Shown: positions 25,664 through 36,244, counted from the stretch's first letter. The stretch is DNA of 64,000 nucleotides from Streptomyces sp. NBC_01351 (GCF_036237315.1 NZ_CP108356.1:4460501-4524500), one strand, 5' to 3'. Numbers and translations: made by a program. Notes: generated by a model not told the origin, from the sequence alone.

Positions 25664-25696
25664 GACAGGATTCTGTCGTATCGACAGGATGCTGTC
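25664..25696. promoter_or_regulatory. Two tandem palindromic operators for the MarR/DJ-1 operon
   Basis: GACAGGATTCTGTC (25664-25677) and GACAGGATGCTGTC (25683-25696) each have GACAG and CTGTC half-sites around a four-base centre. They lie 19 bases centre to centre, 47-79 bases upstream of the DJ-1-like start. Near-identical adjacent palindromes are typical of a MarR dimer pair and would cover the promoter. Confidence 0.8.
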
Positions 25697-25804
25697 AATA
25701 GATGAATCCCGCGGCCGTGCACAGACAGACTGCCGAGACCCGCCCCCCACCCCCATACAGTCCGCCGATATCCGTCCCCACCTGCGCACTTCTAGCGTGA
25801 CGAC

Positions 25805-27166
25805 ATGACCCCTCATGTCGCCTCGCACACCCTTGCCGAAGTCAAGGACGCCGACCGGAAGCACGTCTTCCACTCCTGGTCCGCCCAGGCCCTGATCGAT
25901 CCGCTCGCCGTCGCCGGGGCCGAGGGGTCGTACTTCTGGGACTACGAAGGCAAGCGCTTCCTCGACTTTTCCTCCCAGCTGGTCAACACCAACATCGGCC
26001 ACCAGCACCCCAAGGTCGTCGCCGCGATCCAGGAGCAGGCCGCCCGGCTCTGCACCCTGGCCCCCGGCTTCGCCGTCGACGTCCGCTCCGAGGCGGCCCG
26101 CCTCATCGCCGAACGGACCCCCGGCGACCTCGACAAGATCTTCTTCACCAACGGCGGCGCCGAGGCCGTCGAGAACGCCGTCCGCATGGCCCGGCTGCAC
26201 ACCGGCCGCGCCAAGGTGCTCTCCACCTACCGCTCGTACCACGGGGCCACCGCCGCCGCGATCAATCTCACCGGCGACCCGCGCCGCTGGCCCTCCGACA
26301 CGGCCGCCGCCGGCGTCGTGCACTTCTGGGGCCCGTACCTCTACCGCTCGGCGTTCCACGCCACCACCGAGGCCGAGGAGTGCGCCCGCGCACTCGCCCA
26401 CCTCACCGACACCATCGCCTTCGAGGGGCCGCAGACCATCGCGGCGATCATCCTGGAGAGCGTGCCCGGCACCGCCGGCATCATGACCCCGCCGGCCGGC
26501 TACCTCGCGGGCGTGCGCGAGCTCTGCGACCGCCACGGCATCGTCTTCATCCTCGACGAGGTCATGTCGGGCTTCGGCCGCACCGGCAGGTGGTTCGCAG
26601 CCGAGCACTGGGGCGTCACCCCCGACCTGATCACCTTCGCCAAGGGCGTGAACAGCGGTTACGTGCCGCTCGGCGGCGTCGCCATCTCCGCTGCCATCGC
26701 CGAGACCTTCGCCACGCGCCCCTACCCGGGCGGCCTGACCTACTCCGGCCACCCCCTGGCCTGCGCCGCCGCCGTCGCCACGATCAACGCGATGGAGGAG
26801 GAGGGCGTCGTCGAGCACGCCGCCCACCTCGGCGAGAACGTGATCGGCCCGGCGCTCGCCGAGATCGCCGAGCGGCACCCCTCGGTCGGCGAGGTCCGTG
26901 GCCTGGGCACGTTCTGGGCGCTGGAGCTCGTACGGGACAAGGAGACGCGCGAGCCGCTCGTCCCGTACAACGCCGCCGGGGCGGACAACGCGCCGATGGC
27001 CGAATTCGCCGCGGCCTGCAAGGCCTCCGGTCTGTGGCCGTTCGTCAACATGAACCGCACCCACGTCGTGCCCCCTTGCACCATTTCGGAGGCCGAGGCG
27101 AAGGAGGGTCTGGCCCTCATGGACGAGGCGCTGACGGTCGCCGACCGGCACACCACGTCCGCCTAG
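25805..27166 (+). CDS. Class III PLP aminotransferase
   Basis: A 453-residue omega-aminotransferase. Motifs are FFTNGGAEAVENAVRMAR near residue 118, the cofactor Asp in FILDEVMSGFGRTGRWF near 245, and the PLP lysine in LITFAKGVNSGYVPLGGV near 285. Close relatives act on beta-alanine, taurine, GABA or similar amines with pyruvate as acceptor. The KGVNSGYVPLGG segment favours a taurine- or beta-alanine-pyruvate type, but this is tentative. A GntR regulator follows on the same strand, a likely local controller. Confidence 0.88.
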   Translation: MTPHVASHTLAEVKDADRKHVFHSWSAQALIDPLAVAGAEGSYFWDYEGKRFLDFSSQLVNTNIGHQHPKVVAAIQEQAARLCTLAPGFAVDVRSEAARLIAERTPGDLDKIFFTNGGAEAVENAVRMARLHTGRAKVLSTYRSYHGATAAAINLTGDPRRWPSDTAAAGVVHFWGPYLYRSAFHATTEAEECARALAHLTDTIAFEGPQTIAAIILESVPGTAGIMTPPAGYLAGVRELCDRHGIVFILDEVMSGFGRTGRWFAAEHWGVTPDLITFAKGVNSGYVPLGGVAISAAIAETFATRPYPGGLTYSGHPLACAAAVATINAMEEEGVVEHAAHLGENVIGPALAEIAERHPSVGEVRGLGTFWALELVRDKETREPLVPYNAAGADNAPMAEFAAACKASGLWPFVNMNRTHVVPPCTISEAEAKEGLALMDEALTVADRHTTSA

Positions 27167-27174
27167 CGGGCGGC

Positions 27175-27210
27175 CGGTGGGCGGTGGATCCGCATATCGA
27201 TCGCCCACCG
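27175..27210. terminator. Inverted repeat after the aminotransferase gene
   Basis: CGGTGGGCG and CGCCCACCG form a perfect 9-bp stem around an 18-base loop, starting nine bases after the stop codon. It probably ends the aminotransferase transcript. The long loop also allows a regulator-binding role in front of the GntR gene. Confidence 0.45.
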
Positions 27211-27274
27211 ATCGGTTTCGGCCGCGCTGCCTGGCCTAAGGTGTCCGGAGTTCTACTACAGGAGACGGACCCTT

Positions 27275-27940
27275 ATGCCAGGCAGCGGAGCTGTCACCCG
27301 CAACACACTTCGCCAGCAGATCGCGGACGCGCTGCGTGACGAGGTGCTCGCGGGACGCCTGCCGCCCGGGACCGAATTCACCGTCAAGCAGATCGCCGAG
27401 CAGTACGAGGTTTCCGCGACCCCGGTCCGCGAGGCACTGGTGGACCTCTCGGCGCAGGGGCTGCTCGAACTGGTCCAGCACCGCGGTTTCCGCGTGCGGA
27501 TCTTCTCCATCGACGACTTCCGGGGAATGATCGAGGCCCGTTCGCTGGTCGTGGACGGGATCTTCCGCCGGCTCGCCGAGCGCGGCGCCGGCCCCGGCTG
27601 CGGCGAGATGCTGGTCTCGGTGCGGCGCCGGGCCGAGGAGGCGCAGAAGGCGGCGCGCAGCGGTTCACTCGAAGTGCTGATCGGCTACGACCTGCGCTTC
27701 TGGCGGGAACTGAGCGCGCTGGTCGGCAACGCCTACATCTCCGACTTCCTGCATCGCATCCGGGTCCAGTGCTGGGTGTTCGCCGTGCCGCACCTCCAGC
27801 GCGATCCGCAGCTGCGCGAGGCGCTGTGGGACGGGCACGCCGACCTGGTGGACGCGGTGACGCTGGCCGACGCGGACGAGGTGCGCCGCATCGTGCACGC
27901 GTACAACCAGCACGGGCTGGACTGGGCCGCCACGCTCTAG
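27275..27940 (+). CDS. GntR-family regulator (FadR/FCD subfamily)
   Basis: A 221-residue regulator. The N-terminal HTH covers residues ~8-70: LRQQIADALRDEVLAGRLPP, FTVKQIAEQYEVSATPVREA and LSAQGLLELVQHRGFRV. The rest is a helical FCD ligand domain with FRGMIEARSLVVDGIFRRL, a YDLRFWRELSALVGN segment and a His-containing GHADLVDAVTLADADEV. FCD proteins sense small organic acids with a bound metal. It is likely to control the aminotransferase or itself. Two short GC hairpins (27966-27981, 28004-28023) follow the gene. Confidence 0.9.
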   Translation: MPGSGAVTRNTLRQQIADALRDEVLAGRLPPGTEFTVKQIAEQYEVSATPVREALVDLSAQGLLELVQHRGFRVRIFSIDDFRGMIEARSLVVDGIFRRLAERGAGPGCGEMLVSVRRRAEEAQKAARSGSLEVLIGYDLRFWRELSALVGNAYISDFLHRIRVQCWVFAVPHLQRDPQLREALWDGHADLVDAVTLADADEVRRIVHAYNQHGLDWAATL

Positions 27941-28078
27941 CGCGACCGGGGCGTCCGTGAGCCGCCTCCGGCGGGCCGGAGCGCGCCCGCGTCCGCCGAG
28001 GTTCTCCGCACCCCTTCGCGGAGGGTGTTCGGCGCATTACTCTGGCCCGATCGGCGGCAACGACTGATCGGAGCCCGC

Positions 28079-28729
28079 GTGGCCTGTGACCTGTGGCTGG
28101 TCCCCCTTGTCGACGTGCTGTGCCACAGCCCCGACAACCCCTTCGCGGAAGAGATCGCCTCGTACGACAAGGCGCTGGGCGAGGCCGGGCTGCCGTCCGT
28201 GCCCGTGTTCGCGTACATGCCGGGCCTGAGCGGGGACGTGGCCCCGGTCGCGGGCTTCGACTACGACGCCCTGCATTTCCTGAGGCGGGCGTACCTGCTC
28301 CAGCTCTGCGGGCTGCCGGTGACCCCGGTGGACGAGCTGGGCGGGGACTACGAGCAGCTGCTGGAGATGTTCGAGCCCACGGCGCAGCAGTCGCACCTGG
28401 TGTGGCACTACGACCACGCGGGGGCGTACGTCCCGGTGGACTTCGCGGCTCCGCTGGCCAACGAGGAGCTGCTGGCCGGGGGCGGGCCGCTGGGGTCCGC
28501 GCAGGGGCTGCTGCGGGAGCTGCTCTTTGTGGCGCCGGCCATCGGGATAGACCCGGGGAATCCGCCGGCGGCTCCGGCGCCGCCGGGGCGGCCGACGTCG
28601 TTGGAGGAGCCGGCGGGGCCGATTCCGTACGACGACAGTCCCTTCGCGCGGGAGCGGCACGTGTGGCTGGGGTTGCACGCGGCCGCCACGCGTAGCCTCG
28701 GGCAGGGCTCGATGATCATCTTCAGCTGA
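28079..28729 (+). CDS. Hypothetical protein conserved in style, unknown function
   Basis: A 216-residue soluble protein; GTG 28079 has CGGAG upstream. It opens with VACDLWLVPLVDVLCHSPDN and contains FDYDALHFLRRAYLLQLCGL and HLVWHYDHAGAYVPVDF, followed by a Pro-rich loop near residue 165. It has no membrane segment and no known catalytic motif. Codon use is normal for a core gene. The residue spread suggests a globular alpha/beta protein. Confidence 0.65.
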   Translation: MACDLWLVPLVDVLCHSPDNPFAEEIASYDKALGEAGLPSVPVFAYMPGLSGDVAPVAGFDYDALHFLRRAYLLQLCGLPVTPVDELGGDYEQLLEMFEPTAQQSHLVWHYDHAGAYVPVDFAAPLANEELLAGGGPLGSAQGLLRELLFVAPAIGIDPGNPPAAPAPPGRPTSLEEPAGPIPYDDSPFARERHVWLGLHAAATRSLGQGSMIIFS

Positions 28730-28808
28730 GGCCGACGTGGGGTGCGGGGCGGGTGCGGGTGTGGGTTCCGCTGCGCGGAGCTGGTACCCGCCCCGCCCTT
28801 TCTCCGTT

Positions 28809-28875
28809 TCCCGGGCTCTGCCCGGACCCGGTCCTCAAACGCCGGACGGGCTGAAATCGAGCCCCAGGGCGGCGG
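28809..28875. repeat. Dispersed extragenic repeat, second copy
   Basis: CCGGGCTCTGCCCGGACCC is followed by CCTCAAACGCCGGACGGGCT and GAAATC. This is the best-preserved copy of the element also seen at 21843 and, inverted, at 36106. It sits between convergent genes. Confidence 0.75.
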
Positions 28876-28886
28876 GCCGCAGCTGA

Positions 28887-29693
28887 TCAGCGGGGCTGTT
28901 CCGGGGGGCGTTGCCTCGGCATGTTCGGGCGGGTTCCCGGGGGGAGGGGGAAGCGGGCCGGGGGGACGTACGCGTCCGGGCGGGCGCCGCCCGCCCCCAG
29001 CGACTGCATCACCAGCGGCGCGGGGCCCGAGCTGAACTCGACCATCCACTCCGCGGTCTCCGAGCGCACCAGCTCCGTCACGTCCTCCGAGAACCGCCGC
29101 AGGACGGTGAGGCAGCGCTCCGCCGCCTCGCTCGCCGTGCCCTCCGTCGGGCCGAGCACCTCGCGCACGTTCTCCGAGGCCCAGTCGAACTGGAGGGTCT
29201 GGAGACGGCGCTGCACGGCCTGGGCGGTGGCGACGTCCCGCATCCAGCCCGAGGTCAGGCCGAAGAACCGGTCGCAGGCCAGAGCGGCCGCGCCCAGCAG
29301 CAGCGCCAGGAAGCCGTACGAGGAGGTACCCGGAGCCGAGCCCGTCAGTTCCAGCAGCGGCATCGCAGCGCCCGTGATCGCGCCGACGGCCGCCACGACG
29401 CGCATCACGCGCGCGCCCCGGCGCTTCCACGCCCGGTCGGACAGGTACCACTCGGCGGTGCGCAGCGCGTCGGCCTCGACCCGCCGGTAGAGCTCGTCCA
29501 GCCGCTCGGCGGGCTCGCCCCAGTCGCCCAGGGGGAAGGGACGACCGGTGAGATCGCCCGCCGCCATCGGACCGCCGCCTTCCTCCCGGGGATCCCGGGG
29601 TGGCCCCTCGGGCTGCATCTCCGGCTGGCTCACCCGGCACTCCCTCTGCCTGCGCTGACGTGTGGTGGTGCGCGTGTGCGCAATGGTGCGCAT
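28887..29693 (-). CDS. SLATT-domain-like (DUF4231-like) two-TM protein
   Basis: A 268-residue protein. ATG 29693 is chosen for the AGGAAG a few bases upstream. A Gln/Arg/Pro-rich N-terminal region of ~65 residues precedes the domain. Helix LDELYRRVEADALRTAEWYL is followed by two transmembrane segments (RVVAAVGAITGAAMPLLEL and YGFLALLLGAAALACDRFFG), then FGLTSGWMRDVATAQAVQRR and a helical cytoplasmic part. This fits SLATT proteins, membrane effectors often tied to nucleotide-signalling immunity. No SMODS synthase or SLOG sensor is adjacent, so an immune role is not supported here. Confidence 0.7.
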   Translation of the reverse strand: MRTIAHTRTTTRQRRQRECRVSQPEMQPEGPPRDPREEGGGPMAAGDLTGRPFPLGDWGEPAERLDELYRRVEADALRTAEWYLSDRAWKRRGARVMRVVAAVGAITGAAMPLLELTGSAPGTSSYGFLALLLGAAALACDRFFGLTSGWMRDVATAQAVQRRLQTLQFDWASENVREVLGPTEGTASEAAERCLTVLRRFSEDVTELVRSETAEWMVEFSSGPAPLVMQSLGAGGARPDAYVPPARFPLPPGTRPNMPRQRPPEQPR

Positions 29694-29900
29694 GCTCTTC
29701 CTACCTTCGAATGACGTGCGATGGGCGCCGAATCCCGGGATTTCCGCCCACAAGGAGGTCTCCATCAGGTACGCGTGCGCCCCGTCTCTCACTCTAAAGA
29801 GTTGGTCCTCACGGCGTAGGGCGCGGCGCCCGGGGAGCACGTAGGCTCGGATTGACCAAGCTGCCCCAGGCTTGGACCGACGCTACGGAGTGAGTTACCC

Positions 29901-30245
29901 GTGATTCCCGGTAGTGGCCAGCCCAACATGCAGCAGCTGCTCCAGCAGGCCCAGAAGATGCAGCAGGACCTCGCCGCGGCCCAGGAGGAGCTGGCACAGG
30001 CCGAGGTCGAGGGCCAGGCCGGCGGCGGTCTCGTCAAGGCGACCGTGACCGGCTCCGGTGAGCTGCGTGCCCTGGTGATCGACCCGAAGGCCGTGGACCC
30101 GGAGGACACCGAAACGCTCGCCGACCTGGTGGTGGCGGCGGTCCAGGCGGCCAACGAGAATGCGCAGGCGCTCCAGCAGCAGAAGCTGGGCCCCCTGGCC
30201 CAGGGCCTGGGCGGCGGCAGCGGCATCCCCGGCCTCCCGTTCTAG
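29901..30245 (+). CDS. ybaB: YbaB/EbfC nucleoid-associated protein
   Basis: A 114-residue DNA-binding protein from GTG 29901. The coiled-coil N-terminus ([20 protein letters not shown]), the [20 protein letters not shown] strand region and [20 protein letters not shown] are family hallmarks. It is followed by recR, the widespread ybaB-recR order that links this protein to recombination repair. The C-terminal Gly-rich tail is normal. Confidence 0.93.
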   Translation: MIPGSGQPNMQQLLQQAQKMQQDLAAAQEELAQAEVEGQAGGGLVKATVTGSGELRALVIDPKAVDPEDTETLADLVVAAVQAANENAQALQQQKLGPLAQGLGGGSGIPGLPF

Positions 30246-30317
30246 TACCGATCCAGTACCGAAGCACGAAGACGAACAACACAGTCCACAGAGACATCAG
30301 AGGAAGAAGGCAGTCCG

Positions 30318-30917
30318 TTGTACGAAGGCGTGGTCCAGGACCTGATCGACGAACTGGGCAGGCTGCCCGGCGTCGGGCCCAAGAGCGCGCAGCGGATCGC
30401 CTTCCACATCCTGCAGGCCGAGCCCACCGACGTCCGCCGCCTCGCGCACGCGCTGCTGGAGGTCAAGGAGAAGGTCCGGTTCTGCGCGGTGTGCGGGAAC
30501 GTGGCGCAGGAGGAGCGGTGCAACATCTGCCGTGACCCGCGCCGCGACCTGTCCGTCATCTGTGTCGTCGAGGAGTCGAAGGACGTCGTCGCGATCGAGC
30601 GGACCCGTGAGTTCCGGGGCCGGTACCACGTCCTCGGCGGCGCGATCAGCCCGATCGAGGGCGTCGGCCCGGACGACCTGCGGATCCGTGAGCTGCTGGC
30701 ACGCCTGGCGGACGGCGTGGTGACCGAGCTGATCCTCGCCACCGACCCGAACCTGGAGGGCGAGGCGACCGCCACCTACCTCGCCCGCATGATCAAGCCC
30801 ATGGGCCTGAAGGTCACCCGCCTGGCCAGCGGGCTCCCCGTCGGGGGAGATCTGGAGTACGCGGACGAGGTCACGCTCGGGCGGGCCTTTGAAGGAAGGC
30901 GACTTCTCGATGTCTGA
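30318..30917 (+). CDS. recR: Recombination mediator RecR
   Basis: A 199-residue protein that acts with RecF/RecO to load RecA on gapped DNA. The sequence starts at TTG 30318, with GGAAGAAGG upstream; [20 protein letters not shown] matches the family N-terminus exactly, so the rare TTG start is credible. Then come the helix-hairpin-helix ([14 protein letters not shown]), the four-cysteine zinc motif (CAVCGN and CNIC), and the Toprim domain ([32 protein letters not shown]). Its end overlaps the next gene. Confidence 0.95.
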   Translation: MYEGVVQDLIDELGRLPGVGPKSAQRIAFHILQAEPTDVRRLAHALLEVKEKVRFCAVCGNVAQEERCNICRDPRRDLSVICVVEESKDVVAIERTREFRGRYHVLGGAISPIEGVGPDDLRIRELLARLADGVVTELILATDPNLEGEATATYLARMIKPMGLKVTRLASGLPVGGDLEYADEVTLGRAFEGRRLLDV

Positions 30918-31557
30918 CGCAACGCTGCACGCCCTCGGCCAGGACCCGGACGACTTCGCGGCCTCGATCGCGGACCAGATCGAGTCGTTCATCGTCGCGG
31001 TCACCGAGGTGGCCAAGGGCGAGGACCCGGACAGTGCGGTGCCGTTCCTCCTCCTGGAGGTCTCCCAGCTGCTGCTGGCGGGCGGCCGGCTGGGCGCGTA
31101 CCAGGACGTGCTCCCCGAAGAACGCTACGAGCCCGACCTCGGCCCCGAGCCGGACGTCGACGACCTGCGCGAGCGGTTCGCGATCATGCTGGAGCCGGTC
31201 GACGTCTACTCCGAGGTCTTCGACCCGTACGAGCCCCGCAAGGCGCCGGTCCCGCACCGGATCTCCGACGACCTGGCCGACGTGGTCGCGGACCTGCGGC
31301 ACGGGCTCATCCACCACCAGGCCGGCCGGATCACCGAGGCGCTGTGGTGGTGGCAGTTCTCGTACTTCACCAACTGGGGCCCGACGGCCTCGGCCACCCT
31401 GCGCGCCCTCCAGTCGCTGATCGCGCACGTGCGGCTGGACCAGCCCCTCGCGGCCCTGGACGGCCTCGACACGGACGAGGACCTGGCGGAGGACGACCTC
31501 GCGGAGCAGGCCGGGCAGGTCATGGCCGAGGAGCTGGGCGGCCTCGGCCGCAAGTAG
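30910..31557 (+). CDS. DUF5063 family protein
   Basis: A 215-residue acidic protein starting at ATG 30910, inside the end of recR, with AAGGAAGG about ten bases upstream. The pattern [20 protein letters not shown], then [12 protein letters not shown] and [20 protein letters not shown] matches DUF5063, an uncharacterised family found next to recR in actinomycetes. The C-terminus is Asp/Glu/Ala-rich. Translational coupling to recR suggests related expression, not a known function. Confidence 0.8.
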   Translation: MSDATLHALGQDPDDFAASIADQIESFIVAVTEVAKGEDPDSAVPFLLLEVSQLLLAGGRLGAYQDVLPEERYEPDLGPEPDVDDLRERFAIMLEPVDVYSEVFDPYEPRKAPVPHRISDDLADVVADLRHGLIHHQAGRITEALWWWQFSYFTNWGPTASATLRALQSLIAHVRLDQPLAALDGLDTDEDLAEDDLAEQAGQVMAEELGGLGRK

Positions 31558-31697
31558 CTGCAATGGGCAGATAACAGCCGTGGGCAGGGAACCCATCCTT
31601 TGATCTTCTCGTCTCATGATGTGGTACGAGGCGGTCGGATCCCGGTCGCTCGTTAGACTGCACCAGCAAATTGAGACGGACTGAGCGAGGAGCGCAC

Positions 31698-32968
<1,271 letters not shown>

Positions 32969-32972
<4 letters not shown>

Positions 32973-34042
32973 CCGGCGCCCGGTCCTCCGCCCCGGCGCT
33001 CGCCGTGGTCGGGGCGACCGGAGCGGTCGGCACCGTCCTGCTCCAGATGCTGTCCCTGCGGACGGACGTCTGGGGCGAGATCCGCCTGATCGCCTCCGCG
33101 CGCTCGGCCGGCCGCATGCTGGCCGTCCGCGCGGAGGAGACCGAGGTGTTCGCCCTCACCGAGGACGCCTTCGATGGCTTCGGTGTGGGCGACGTCGCGC
33201 TGTTCCTCACCCCGGCCGACATCTCGGCGCGCTGGGCCCCCGTGGTGGCCGCGCGCGGCACCGTCGTCGTGGACCAGTCCGACGCCTTCCGGGAGGATCC
33301 CGAGGTGCCGCTGGTGGTGCCCGAGATCAACGCCCACGCGGTACGGATCCGGCCGCGCGGGATCGTGGCCGCCCCGGACACCGTCACCGCCGCGATGATC
33401 GCCTCCCTCGGCGCGCTGCACGCCGAGTACTCCCTCACCGACCTGGCCGTCTCCACGTACCAGGCCGCGAGCGCCGCCGGCCGGGCCGGCGCCGAGACGC
33501 TGCGCCGCCAGCTGTCGCTGGTCGCGGGCACCTCCCTGGGCGAGCAGCCCGGGGACGTACGCCGTGCCGTGGGCGAGGACACCGGCCCCTTCGCGGCGCC
33601 GCTGGCCCTCAACGTCGTGCCGTGGTCCGGCGAGCTGCGCGAGGGCGGCTGGTCCTCGCACGAGCTGGCCGTACGGGCGCAGACCCGCCGGATCCTGCAG
33701 CTGGAGCAGCTCCCGGTCGCCGTGACCTGCGTACAGGTACCGGTGCTGACCGGGAATTCGCTGACGGTACGGGCCCGGTTCGAGAACCGGGTGGACGCCG
33801 CGCACGCGCGGGAGATCCTGGATGCCGCGCCCGGAGTGGTGCTCGTCGACGACCCCGAGGCGGGGGAGTTCCCGACCCCGGTGGACGCCGCCGGGACGGA
33901 TCCTGCCTGGGTGGGACGGGTGCGGGCCTCGCTCGACGACCGGCACTCGCTGGAGTTCTTCGTGTGCGCCGACAATCTCCGCAAGGGCGCCGCTCTGAAT
34001 GCCACTCAGATCGCGGAACTGATCGCAGGTGAATTTGCGTAA
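32969..34042 (+). CDS. Aspartate-semialdehyde-dehydrogenase-like protein lacking the catalytic Cys and His
   Basis: A 357-residue protein coupled to lysC by a four-base overlap. The fold is clear: [16 protein letters not shown] (NADP loop), [47 protein letters not shown] and the C-terminal [18 protein letters not shown]. The active-site motif PNCTT of true enzymes reads PDTVT, so the nucleophilic cysteine is Thr138. The catalytic His in the TGHS motif is Asn263. The protein probably cannot make aspartate semialdehyde; it may bind or regulate aspartokinase. A second, active asd would be needed elsewhere. Confidence 0.85.
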
Positions 34043-34086
34043 TTCGCTTTGTAGGATCGGTGCTGATCCCTTGATCAAGGTGATGG

Positions 34087-34121
34087 CCCGACTGCCGTCT
34101 CGATAAGACAGGGCAATCGGG
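34087..34121 (+). terminator. Imperfect hairpin after the lysC operon
   Basis: CCCGACTGCC-GTCT, loop CGATA, then AGAC followed by GGGCAATCGGG pair with a small bulge. It lies about 45 bases past the stop and before the promoter region of the sigma-factor gene. Confidence 0.45.
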
Positions 34122-34212
34122 AAGATCGGGTACGCATGAGGGCAATTGGGATTTCGCCGGGCCGGCAGCCTCGCGCGTACAACCCTGATGGGGGGACGCG
34201 TGTCCTACAGGC

Positions 34213-34998
34213 GTGGCAGAGGCACTCCTCGAACCAGTCGTCCGACCGGTGCGTACCGGGATCATCCCGTCGCGCCAGGGCTTCCTCATGCCCGCCCTGC
34301 CCGCCCTGCCCGTCAGGCCCCATGCCGGGGTCCCCGTGATCGTTCCCGTCCCGCCGGCCGGGCCCTCCGAGGCGCCCGTACTGGCCGGCGTACCGACCCG
34401 GAACGGCCGCGTGCCCGCGCCGCGCGAAAGCGCTGAGCCGGGCGGCGTAGAGAGCGGCGGCACAGGAGAGACGGCCGAGACGGCCGAGAAGGTCGTGGTG
34501 GCCGGCACCACCGTCGACCACCTCACCGAGACCTACCAGGCGCACTACCGCTCGCTGCTCGGCCTCGCCGCGCTGCTCCTCGACGACACCGCCTCCTGTG
34601 AGGACGTGGTCCAGGAGGCGTTCATCCGCGTGCACTCGGCCCGGAACCGGGTGCGCGACCGGGACAAGACCCTGGCATACCTGCGCCAGACCGTCGTGAA
34701 CCTCTCGCGGTCCGCCCTGCGCCGGCGCATCCTCGGCCTCAAGCTGCTCTCGAAGCCGATGCCGGACATGGCGAGCGCCGAAGAGGGCGCGTACGACCAG
34801 CTGGAGCGGGACGATTTGATCAAGGCGATGCGCGGACTTCAGCGCCGCCAGCGCGAGGTGCTGGTGTTGCGGTACTTCGCGGACATGACGGAAGCCCAGG
34901 TCGCCGAGACGCTCGGGGTGTCCCTCGGCTCGGTGAAGGCGTACGGATCGCGGGGCATTGCCGCGCTGCGGGTGGCAATGGAGGCTGCGCAGTCATGA
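34213..34998 (+). CDS. ECF RNA polymerase sigma factor (SigE-like family)
   Basis: A 261-residue sigma-70 family protein. The first ~95 residues are Pro/Ala/Gly-rich and not part of the fold, so the true start may lie further in; GTG 34213 is the longest plausible. Region 2 is YQAHYRSLLGLAALLLDDTA, CEDVVQEAFIRVH and TLAYLRQTVVNLSRSALRRR. Region 4 is LQRRQREVLVLRYFADMTEA and VAETLGVSLGSVKAYGSRGI. The next gene overlaps by four bases and encodes a one-pass membrane protein, a likely regulatory partner. Confidence 0.88.
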   Translation: MAEALLEPVVRPVRTGIIPSRQGFLMPALPALPVRPHAGVPVIVPVPPAGPSEAPVLAGVPTRNGRVPAPRESAEPGGVESGGTGETAETAEKVVVAGTTVDHLTETYQAHYRSLLGLAALLLDDTASCEDVVQEAFIRVHSARNRVRDRDKTLAYLRQTVVNLSRSALRRRILGLKLLSKPMPDMASAEEGAYDQLERDDLIKAMRGLQRRQREVLVLRYFADMTEAQVAETLGVSLGSVKAYGSRGIAALRVAMEAAQS

Positions 34999-36074
34999 TG
35001 GACGACCACACCGTGCCGGGTGGCGCGAGCGAGGAACAGGCCCTGCGGGGTCTGCTGCACGGCGCCGTCGAGGGCCTGGAGCCCTCCGAGGGGGCGCTGG
35101 AGCGACTGCGGTACGCGGTCCCCGCGCGCCGGGTCCTGCGGCGCCAGGTCGTCATCGGCGCGGCGGCGGTCGCGCTCCTCGCCGGGGCCGCGATCCCGGC
35201 GGCCCTGCACCTGACGGCCGGCGAGGGCACCTCCCCCGACCACTCGACGATGGCCGGGCACGGCGCCGCCTCCGGCGACAAGCCGGGCGCGAACCCCTCC
35301 GATCCGCACCAGAACGGCTCCGGGGCCACCCCGCGGTCCAGCCGCTCCGCCGGGAGCGGTCCGGTCGCGGGCGGCGTCATCGGGCTCCCGGAATCCACGG
35401 CCGGTGCCGCGTCGGGCGGGGTCACGGCGGGCCCGTCGGGTGGCGCCGCCTCGGCCGGATCCGCCGGCACGGGCGGTGTGGTCGTGGGCCCCGGCCCGCT
35501 GCCGCCGGTGGCCGCGCCGGGCGTACCGGGGTGCGGGGCCGCACAGCTGGGAGTGGTGGGCTCGGCCCGCGCCCCGGAGGCCGACGGCAAGGTGTACGGC
35601 AGCTTCAAGATCACCAACGTCTCGGCGCACGGCTGCGCCGTCACCGGCCCGGACACCGTGACGGCGGCCGGCCTCGCCACGAGCCAGGGCTCGGCGGTCC
35701 CGGTGGTCGGCCACACGGCGGGGGACCCGGCGAGCGGACTGCTGCCGGACCCGCCGGCGCAGGCTCCGGTGCTGATGCTGTCCCCGAACACGGCGTACGA
35801 GGTCCGCTTCGCGTGGGTGCCGTCGGGGGAGCCCTGTACGGAGGCCACCTCGGGCGGCGGGAAGCCCCCGGTCGACGCGGCCACGGTGCCGGATGGCACG
35901 GATGCCCCCGTAGAGGAGCAGACGGGCGCCACACCGCCGCCCGCCCCGGCAGGGGTCTCGGTCTCCCACACCCCGCAGACGGGCTCCCCGACGACGGAGG
36001 CGACCATCCCCCAGGCCTGCGGCGGCACGGTCTACCGCACGGGCCCGATCCCGGTCGAAGCCCCGAAGCCGTAA
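34995..36074 (+). CDS. Single-pass membrane protein, putative partner of the ECF sigma factor
   Basis: A 359-residue protein coupled to the sigma gene. A cytoplasmic N-terminus of ~48 residues precedes one transmembrane helix (VVIGAAAVALLAGAAIPAAL). Then come a Ser/Gly/Pro-rich linker of ~110 residues and an outer domain with GVPGCGAAQLGVVGSARAPE and a TAYEVRFAWVPSGEPC segment, resembling DUF4232-like domains. Cysteine spacing suggests disulfides. The layout is that of a membrane anti-sigma factor, but no zinc HxxxCxxC motif is present, so that role is inferred from position. Confidence 0.65.
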   Translation: MMDDHTVPGGASEEQALRGLLHGAVEGLEPSEGALERLRYAVPARRVLRRQVVIGAAAVALLAGAAIPAALHLTAGEGTSPDHSTMAGHGAASGDKPGANPSDPHQNGSGATPRSSRSAGSGPVAGGVIGLPESTAGAASGGVTAGPSGGAASAGSAGTGGVVVGPGPLPPVAAPGVPGCGAAQLGVVGSARAPEADGKVYGSFKITNVSAHGCAVTGPDTVTAAGLATSQGSAVPVVGHTAGDPASGLLPDPPAQAPVLMLSPNTAYEVRFAWVPSGEPCTEATSGGGKPPVDAATVPDGTDAPVEEQTGATPPPAPAGVSVSHTPQTGSPTTEATIPQACGGTVYRTGPIPVEAPKP

Positions 36075-36105
36075 CCCCTGCGGGGCGCTCGGCGGTGTGG
36101 TTTCG

Positions 36106-36230
36106 GGCCTCCAGGCCCCGGCGAAATCCAGCCCCTCCGGCGATTGAGGAGTGGGGGTCCCCCCGGACGGAGTCTGGGGGAGGGTCCGGGGCGGAGCCCC
36201 GGCAGCGGCGCCGCAGCCGACAAGCCGGCT
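36106..36230. repeat. Dispersed extragenic repeat, inverted third copy
   Basis: The sequence GAAATCCAGCCCCTCCGGCG followed by ATTGAGGAG is the reverse complement of the 28809 element, extended by a GGGGGTCCCCCCGG palindrome and GGGGCGGAGCCCC. It lies between convergent genes and may double as their terminator. Confidence 0.7.
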
Positions 36231-36244
36231 CGTGGGTCGCGGGC

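Noticed and set aside
24848..27208. 786-residue minus-strand frame across the DJ-1 and aminotransferase genes
   Set aside because: It is the antisense shadow of strongly supported genes, with biased Gly/Arg/Val composition and no motif.
28887..29693. Complete CBASS-type immune operon around the SLATT-like gene
   Set aside because: No nucleotidyltransferase, sensor or protease gene lies nearby; the neighbours are housekeeping repair genes.
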